Source of the DNA: an uncultured Gemmatimonadaceae bacterium
GTDB lineage: Bacteria; Gemmatimonadota; Gemmatimonadetes; Gemmatimonadales; Gemmatimonadaceae
Length of the DNA: 11,176 nucleotides
Assembly: GCA_955652635.1 (NCBI GenBank)
Contig: CATPBN010000166.1
Coordinates: 1-11,176 of the forward strand
Reading direction: 5' to 3'
Below the pieces are notes generated by a model that was not told the origin of the DNA, searched no databases, and saw only the letters and a program-made list of their open reading frames with translations. The position numbers and the translations under genes were made by a program. Shown here piece after piece: positions 6,947-11,176 of the stretch (positions are counted from its first letter, which is position 1; each line of letters starts with the position of its first letter).

Positions 6947-7438
6947 TCAGTCCAGTGGACGAACGCGGTCGATCAACGAACGGTTGATAAGCCGAGCTTC
7001 GTTTGAGGTGTAGAGTGTCAGAAAGCGGGATGTCAAAGCGTTCAGATAATCGAGCACCCGGGCCCGGTCGGGCGGGGCGTCGAGCCGAATCGAGCCGAGT
7101 CGTACTTCGCCCCCCACCAGAACTACCTGGAGAAGGGCGGTTGGGGCTGGTGGGTCGCGGGGAGGGAGGTCTGAAGGAGCTTCGCCTCGGTCAGCCGCGA
7201 GCTCTGCGACGCGTTCTTTTGCGACGAGGATTACTTCGGCGTTTTCCAGCTCGAGCGGGAAAAAAGGAGTGTCTGAGTTGAACAGCTCCGATACATCCTC
7301 GAGCTCGAACGGGCGGTAGGAGGAAAAATGGATGAAGACGTTTCCGCGCACTTCTTCACCGCCGAGCATCGTCAGAATGACGGCTTTTCGAGTCGTCTCG
7401 ATGCGATACAGATTCGCCGTGTCACTTGTGAAAGGCAT
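6947..7438 (-). CDS. Two-repeat small protein co-transcribed with pilT, function unknown (DUF6812-like)
   Basis: A 163-aa soluble protein from ATG 7438; a GTG two codons upstream (7444) is equally possible, and neither has an SD. It appears built from two similar halves of about 65 residues: the first has VILTMLGGEEVRGNVFIHF, then ELEDVSELFNSDTPFFPL; the second has VVLVGGEVRLGSIRLDAPP, then RVLDYLNALTSRFLTL. Both halves follow the pattern hydrophobic-strand, GGE, G-strand, (D/E)xLN, Phe-Leu, and both end near a Val-(Ala/Arg)-(Glu/Pro)-Leu. From memory this resembles the DUF6812 family, which I cannot confirm. The halves are joined by an acidic/Pro-rich linker (about 80-100). No signal peptide or membrane helix is seen. 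Its tight position ahead of pilT suggests a role with the pilus machinery or its control. Confidence 0.75.
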   Translation of the reverse strand: MPFTSDTANLYRIETTRKAVILTMLGGEEVRGNVFIHFSSYRPFELEDVSELFNSDTPFFPLELENAEVILVAKERVAELAADRGEAPSDLPPRDPPAPTALLQVVLVGGEVRLGSIRLDAPPDRARVLDYLNALTSRFLTLYTSNEARLINRSLIDRVRPLD

Positions 7439-7486
7439 GGGCACGCGCGAGAGAGTGGGCGTGAGAACTTCGCTCGGTAATCAGAC

Positions 7487-7579
7487 TGTTCGCGAGGGCC
7501 TTCCGTCACGGCTAATGGTATCTACCAAGCCGTTCATTCCGCCCGCCAACCCCGTCGGAAAAGGAGGCCCGCGAGAACA
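7487..7579 (+). promoter_or_regulatory. Candidate structured element: nested three-stem fold in the divergent intergenic region
   Basis: This is the notable content of the 218-nt gap 7439-7656. An outer stem pairs 7487-7503 with 7563-7579 (15 of 17 pairs including one G.U, no gaps). Inside it, 7508-7513 (ACGGCT) pairs with 7528-7533 (AGCCGT), and after a 2-nt bulge TGGT pairs with ACCA around an ATCT loop (7516-7527). A third stem pairs TTCCG (7537-7541) with CGGAA (7556-7560). The 3' outer arm holds an SD-like AAGGAGG (7561-7567). The G.U pair at 7502/7564 is tolerated only on the plus strand, weakly favouring a leader of the GMC operon. The centre, TGGTA-TC-TACCA, could instead be a DNA operator. 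I do not recognise a known riboswitch. Confidence 0.35.
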
Positions 7580-7644
7580 CAAATATGACGTCGGTTCGCA
7601 CTAGTGGCGTCCGCTCTCCGGCCTTACTTTCTCGTGTCCTCAAC

Positions 7645-7650
7645 GGTGGA
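7645..7650 (+). promoter_or_regulatory. Ribosome binding site deciding the GMC oxidoreductase start
   Basis: GGTGGA sits 6 nt upstream of ATG 7657. It favours 7657 over the in-frame ATG 7585, whose nearest SD-like sequence (AAGGAGG, 7561-7567) is 17 nt away, which is too far. Confidence 0.6.
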
Positions 7651-7656
7651 TATTCG

Positions 7657-9357
7657 ATGAGTTTCGTCCTCCCTTCCCAGCGCAAGACGTACGATGTCTG
7701 CATCGTAGGGTCCGGCGCTGGCGGCGGAATGGCAGCGTACGCTCTCACGCGCGCGGGCGCGAATGTTCTCCTCCTCGAAGCCGGGGGGCCGTGGGACAAC
7801 ACCCGCGATTCGGCCATGCTCAAGATGCCGTACGAGTCTCCGCGACGGGGAGCATCCACGAAGGACCGCCCGTTCGGGGAATTCGACGCCTGCATAGGCG
7901 GTTGGGAGCTCGACGGCGAGCCGTTCACGAAGGCCGAAGGAAGCGAGTTCATGTGGTGGCGCGCCAGAATGGTGGGCGGACGCACCAATCACTGGGGGCG
8001 AATTTCTCTTCGCTTCGGCCCTGACGACTTCAAGGCAAAGAGCCGCGACGGGCTCGGCGACGATTGGCCAATCGGCTACGCCGACGTCGCGCCGTACTAC
8101 GATCGCATCGACAAGTTGATCGGAGTGTTCGGCAACAACGACAACCTGCCCAATCATCCCGGCGGTTATTTCCTCCCGCCGCCGCAACCGCGCTGCTACG
8201 AGCTGATGATCAAGGACGCAGCCGACCGGCTCAACATCACATGCGTTGCCGCTAGGCTGTCGATCATCACGAGGAATCACAACGGGCGCGCGGCTTGTCA
8301 CTACTGCGGTCAGTGCAACCGCGGTTGCATGACCAACTCCAATTTTTCCTCGACCAACGTGCTCATCGCGCCAGCGCTCAAGACTGGAAGGCTGACTCTG
8401 GTGACAAATGCGATGGCCCGCGAAGTCACGGTCAACGACCGCGGCCTTGCGAGCGGCGTGACGTACATCGATACGAAGACAAGAAAAGAATTCCACGCCA
8501 ATGCGCGCGTCGTTGTTCTGGCGGCTAGCGCGTGCGAGACCGCGCGCCTCCTGCTCAATTCGAAGTCGCCAAAATTTCCCGATGGCCTCGCCAACTCAAG
8601 CGGCGTCGTCGGCAAGTATCTCACCGACACCACCGGCAGCGGGGTTTCCGGATACATCCCGAAGATGGTGGACCATGTGCCTCACAACGAGGACGGTGTG
8701 GGCGGGATGCACGTCTACATGCCCTGGTGGGGCGACAACAAAAAACTGGGATTTCCCCGCGGATACCATGTCGAGGTGGGCGGCGGATTGTACCCGCCCA
8801 GTTACGGATTCATGGGGGGTATTCAAAACTACCCGTCGGGCGGTGGATACGGAAAAGCTCTCAAGGACGATTACCGCCGCTACTACGGCGCCTCGGTTTA
8901 CTTCTCTGGGCGCGGCGAGATGATTCCCAACGACAAGAGCTATTGTGAGATCGATCCGACCGTAAAGGACAAGTTCGGCATCCCCGTGCTGCGGTTCCAC
9001 TGGCAGTGGAGTGACTACGAATACAACCAGGTTCGCCACATGCAGGAGACTTTCCGCGCGCTCATCGCCGACATGGGTGGTCAGGTCTTCGACGCGATGC
9101 CCGATCAAACCAAAGGCTACGGCATCGCAAGGGGCGGGGAGATCATCCACGAGCTGGGCACGGTCCGCATGGGCGCCGATCCAGCAAAATCTGCTGTCGA
9201 TGCAAACTGTCGCGCGCACGACGTGAAGAATCTCTTCGTCACCGATGGCGGCCCATTCGTGTCGCAGGCGGACAAGAATCCGACCTGGACGATCCTCGCG
9301 CTCTCGATGCGCACGAGTGAGTACATAGCGCAGGAACGGAAGAGGGGGGCACTCTGA
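7657..9357 (+). CDS. GMC family FAD oxidoreductase with Cys-rich Fe-S-like motif (glucoside 3-dehydrogenase-like large subunit)
   Basis: A 566-aa flavoprotein. Near the N-terminus is the dinucleotide-binding motif VGSGAGGGM (about 17-25), then LLLEAGG for the FAD ribose and WWRARMVGGRTNHWGR (about 100-115), typical of this GMC branch. The C-terminal domain carries HELGTVRMG (His498) and KNPTWTILALSMR (Asn541), matching the catalytic His/Asn pair that abstracts the substrate hydroxyl proton. Four cysteines spaced C-x2-C-x2-C-x3-C (214, 217, 220, 224) suggest an iron-sulfur cluster passing electrons out, as known for bacterial FAD-glucose and glucoside 3-dehydrogenases. There is no signal peptide; the next gene has a Tat signal, so co-export is likely. 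The likely reaction is oxidation of a sugar or glycoside hydroxyl, perhaps at C3 (inference from the DUF1080 nearby). An alternative start at 7585 would add 24 residues with no domain. Confidence 0.92.
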   Translation: MSFVLPSQRKTYDVCIVGSGAGGGMAAYALTRAGANVLLLEAGGPWDNTRDSAMLKMPYESPRRGASTKDRPFGEFDACIGGWELDGEPFTKAEGSEFMWWRARMVGGRTNHWGRISLRFGPDDFKAKSRDGLGDDWPIGYADVAPYYDRIDKLIGVFGNNDNLPNHPGGYFLPPPQPRCYELMIKDAADRLNITCVAARLSIITRNHNGRAACHYCGQCNRGCMTNSNFSSTNVLIAPALKTGRLTLVTNAMAREVTVNDRGLASGVTYIDTKTRKEFHANARVVVLAASACETARLLLNSKSPKFPDGLANSSGVVGKYLTDTTGSGVSGYIPKMVDHVPHNEDGVGGMHVYMPWWGDNKKLGFPRGYHVEVGGGLYPPSYGFMGGIQNYPSGGGYGKALKDDYRRYYGASVYFSGRGEMIPNDKSYCEIDPTVKDKFGIPVLRFHWQWSDYEYNQVRHMQETFRALIADMGGQVFDAMPDQTKGYGIARGGEIIHELGTVRMGADPAKSAVDANCRAHDVKNLFVTDGGPFVSQADKNPTWTILALSMRTSEYIAQERKRGAL

Positions 9358-10064
9358 TGCCGAGCGAAAACGAACAGCTGACGACCTCGGTGCCGGCACC
9401 AGAAACCGACGATGCCACGCCGACAACGAAGGACATGAGTCGTCGGGAGGCCGTCCAGCTGATGTCCGTGTTCCCAATCGCCGCCGCGCTTGGCCTCTCC
9501 AGGGTGGATCACGAAAAAGCCTGGCGCTTTGTCGACGAGGCGCGAAGCCTCGCGGGTGAGGGGGTCGCATTCGCCCCGAAGTTCTTCACGCCGACAGAAT
9601 TCCGGACCGTCGGAATCCTCGCCGACATAATCACTCCCCGTGACGAGCGGTCCGGCAGCGCAACGGATGCAGGCGTGCCTGAGTTCATGGACTTCATCAT
9701 GACGGACCGTCCCAACAATCAGAAATGGATGCGTCCGGGCCTGGCATGGATCGATGCTCAATCGACGACGAGATTCGGAAAAGCTTTTGCCGACGCGAGC
9801 GCGTCCCAGCGGGAGCAGATACTGAACGACATCGCGTGGCCAGCGCGCGCGCCCGCCACCATGACCGCTGGCGTCAACTTCTTCAATGGATTCCGCGATC
9901 TGACGTCCTCGGGATTCTGGTCCAGCAAGATGGGAGCAAAGGACCTTCGGTACATCGGAAACACATTCAATCCGAACTGGAATGGCTGTCCGCCGGAAGC
10001 ACTCGCGAAGCTCGGCGTCACCTACGCCAAGTTCGACCCAAAGAAGCTTCGCTTGACTCCTTGA
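9357..10064 (+). CDS. Gluconate 2-dehydrogenase subunit 3 family protein (Tat-signal small subunit of the GMC dehydrogenase)
   Basis: A 235-aa partner of the preceding flavoprotein. After a polar, Thr/Pro-rich start of 27 residues comes a twin-arginine motif SRREAVQLM (Arg29-Arg30) and a hydrophobic stretch VFPIAAALGL, giving a Tat signal. No clear A-x-A cleavage site follows, so it may remain as an anchor. The mature region has the family's FFTPTEFRTVGILADIITPRD (near 77-97), which matches the conserved entry to the gluconate_2-dh3 fold, and a GVPEFMDF block. In known two-subunit dehydrogenases the small subunit carries the flavoprotein through Tat and supports its maturation. Its ATG shares one base with the GMC stop (TGATG), indicating tight coupling and 1:1 production. 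No cytochrome c subunit follows directly. Confidence 0.88.
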   Translation: MPSENEQLTTSVPAPETDDATPTTKDMSRREAVQLMSVFPIAAALGLSRVDHEKAWRFVDEARSLAGEGVAFAPKFFTPTEFRTVGILADIITPRDERSGSATDAGVPEFMDFIMTDRPNNQKWMRPGLAWIDAQSTTRFGKAFADASASQREQILNDIAWPARAPATMTAGVNFFNGFRDLTSSGFWSSKMGAKDLRYIGNTFNPNWNGCPPEALAKLGVTYAKFDPKKLRLTP

Positions 10065-10101
10065 AGGCGCGGCATGACGAAGAACTTATGCGGAGAATGA
10101 G

Positions 10102-11176
10102 ATGAGCGAGCGCCTGGGAATCGGATTCGTCGGTAGCGGCTTCAACGCCCGCTTTCACATCCAGTCGTTTACGTCCGTCCGCGACGCGGACGTGCGTGGC
10201 GTCTGGAGCCCCAACGAGAAAAATGCAGCGTCGACCGCCGCTCTTGCCCGCGAGCACGACGTCGGCGAGGCGAGGCCCTATAAATCGATTCGCGACATGG
10301 TCGCCGATCCCGCGATAAACGCGCTTTGGCTCTGCGGCCCCAACCACGCGCGCATCGCGAACGTCGAGGAGATCGTCGCCGCCATCAAGAGCGGGGCGGG
10401 CACACTGCGCGGCCTGGCCTGCGAGAAGCCCCTCGCGCGGAATGTCGCCGAAGCGAAGAAGGTAGCTGCTCTCGCCAAGAGCGTTGGGTTGAATACGGGG
10501 TACATGGAGAACCAGCTATTCGCGCCCGACATAACGCGGGGCCGTGAGCTGATCTGGGCGCGTGGCGCGGCGCTCACCGGGCGCCCGTATCTTGCCCGTG
10601 CGGCGGAGGAACATAGCGGCCCGCACATGCCGTGGTTCTGGCAGGGAACGCTTCAGGGTGGAGGTGTCCTCAACGACATGATGTGTCACTCCGTCGAAGT
10701 CGTCCGGCACCTTCTCACCAAACCGGGCGCCCCGCGCTCGTCGATCAAGCCGAAGCGCATCAGCGCGCACATCGCGTCGCTCAAATGGAGTCGTCCCGAA
10801 TACGCGAAGCGCCTCTCGCAGTCGATGGGAAAGGACGTGGACTACACGAAGCGTCCTTCCGAAGATTTCGCGCGCGCGACGATCGAATACGAATCCGAGG
10901 CGGGCGAGACGCTGATCGGAGAGGTCACGACTTCCTGGAGCTTCATCGGCGCCGGGTTGCGACTCTCAGCCGAACTGCTCGGGCCGGAGTACTCGCTTTC
11001 CTGGAATACTCTCGACAGCAGCCTCAAGATGTTCTTCAGCAGGGAAGTACAGGGAAAAGCTGGCGAGGATCTGGTCGAGAAGCAGAAAGCGGAGATGGGG
11101 CTGATGCCGGTGGTCGCTGACGAGGCGTCCGTGTACGGGTACGCTGCCGAGAACCGTCACATGGCGCGAGCCTTCC
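10102..11176 (+). CDS. Gfo/Idh/MocA family oxidoreductase (3' truncated by window)
   Basis: The frame stays open for 358 codons from ATG 10102 to the window end. GGAG at 10092-10095, 6 nt upstream, supports the start. The N-terminal Rossmann domain begins at once with GIGFVGSGFNARFH (6-19), so there is no signal peptide and the enzyme is cytoplasmic. CEKPLAR (107-113) holds the family's catalytic Lys109. GGGVLNDMMCHSVEVVRHLL carries the conserved His196 in the substrate-binding domain. Much of the C-terminal domain is present. These enzymes interconvert sugar hydroxyl and keto groups with NAD(P)(H); after periplasmic C3 oxidation and uptake, this one could reduce a 3-keto-sugar or carry out an oxidation-elimination step (inference). 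It lies 37 nt after the dehydrogenase small subunit in the same operon. It differs in length and motif wording from the truncated relative at 2-940, so it is not a recent duplicate. Confidence 0.92.
   Translation, partial: MSERLGIGFVGSGFNARFHIQSFTSVRDADVRGVWSPNEKNAASTAALAREHDVGEARPYKSIRDMVADPAINALWLCGPNHARIANVEEIVAAIKSGAGTLRGLACEKPLARNVAEAKKVAALAKSVGLNTGYMENQLFAPDITRGRELIWARGAALTGRPYLARAAEEHSGPHMPWFWQGTLQGGGVLNDMMCHSVEVVRHLLTKPGAPRSSIKPKRISAHIASLKWSRPEYAKRLSQSMGKDVDYTKRPSEDFARATIEYESEAGETLIGEVTTSWSFIGAGLRLSAELLGPEYSLSWNTLDSSLKMFFSREVQGKAGEDLVEKQKAEMGLMPVVADEASVYGYAAENRHMARAF

Noticed and set aside
7480..7585. tRNA or known riboswitch in the intergenic region (some resemblance to TGGTAGA of a D-loop and to parts of the glutamine riboswitch)
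   Set aside because: No T-loop, acceptor stem or anticodon arm fits, and the diagnostic glutamine-riboswitch core is not matched.
8596..9570. Minus-strand open frame of 324 codons antisense to the GMC gene
   Set aside because: No domain and no plausible start signal; it covers catalytic parts of the GMC gene and crosses into the next gene.
10074..10100. Eight-codon open frame ATG-to-TGA just before the second Gfo/Idh gene
   Set aside because: It could be a leader peptide, but it has no SD and frames this short are expected by chance.
1..11176. Mobile element, phage or CRISPR content
   Set aside because: No transposase, integrase, terminal repeats, attachment-like direct repeats or spaced repeat array seen, despite the apparent split of the sugar genes.

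Overview
This is a GC-rich bacterial window with dense gene packing, GTG and TTG starts, 1-4 nt gene overlaps and weak Shine-Dalgarno (SD) sites. The gene content points to a free-living Gram-negative from a sugar-polymer-degrading, high-GC lineage: Gfo/Idh/MocA oxidoreductases, a DUF1080 (3-keto-disaccharide hydrolase) lipoprotein, a GMC oxidoreductase with a Tat-exported gluconate-dehydrogenase-type small subunit, and a PilT ATPase. Gemmatimonadota is my best guess, with Planctomycetota or Acidobacteriota as alternatives. This is inference from gene content, since no rRNA or tRNA is present.

Layout. (1) 2-2976, plus strand: a tight operon of a Gfo/Idh/MocA oxidoreductase (5' end missing), a DUF1080 lipoprotein and a NupG-type MFS transporter. 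(2) 3041-5257, plus strand: a small membrane/coiled-coil protein, a small lipoprotein and a 14-TM DHA2 (EmrB/QacA-type) efflux transporter, whose start lies in a perfect 10-bp inverted repeat. (3) 5262-7438, minus strand: a two-gene unit encoding a small protein with two similar halves and then PilT, ending at a strong intrinsic terminator at 5262-5289. (4) 7439-7656: a divergent intergenic region that can fold into a nested three-stem structure. (5) 7657-11176, plus strand: a GMC oxidoreductase, its Tat-signal small subunit and a second Gfo/Idh/MocA oxidoreductase cut off by the window end.

How the genes fit together. Regions 1 and 5 carry the parts expected for glycoside breakdown by oxidation at C3. 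The GMC enzyme and its small subunit would oxidise a sugar or glycoside in the periplasm. The DUF1080 lipoprotein would cleave 3-keto-glycosides. The MFS protein could import products, and the Gfo/Idh/MocA enzymes would interconvert keto-sugars and sugars with NAD(P)(H). Family knowledge supports each part; the assembly into one pathway, and its substrate, is inference. Regions 2 and 3 look unrelated and split this set by about 4.4 kb.

The least explained items are the structured intergenic region 7487-7579, the inverted repeat over the efflux-pump start, and the PilT with an extra N-terminal domain next to its small two-repeat partner. I saw no mobile elements, CRISPR arrays or RNA genes of known type.
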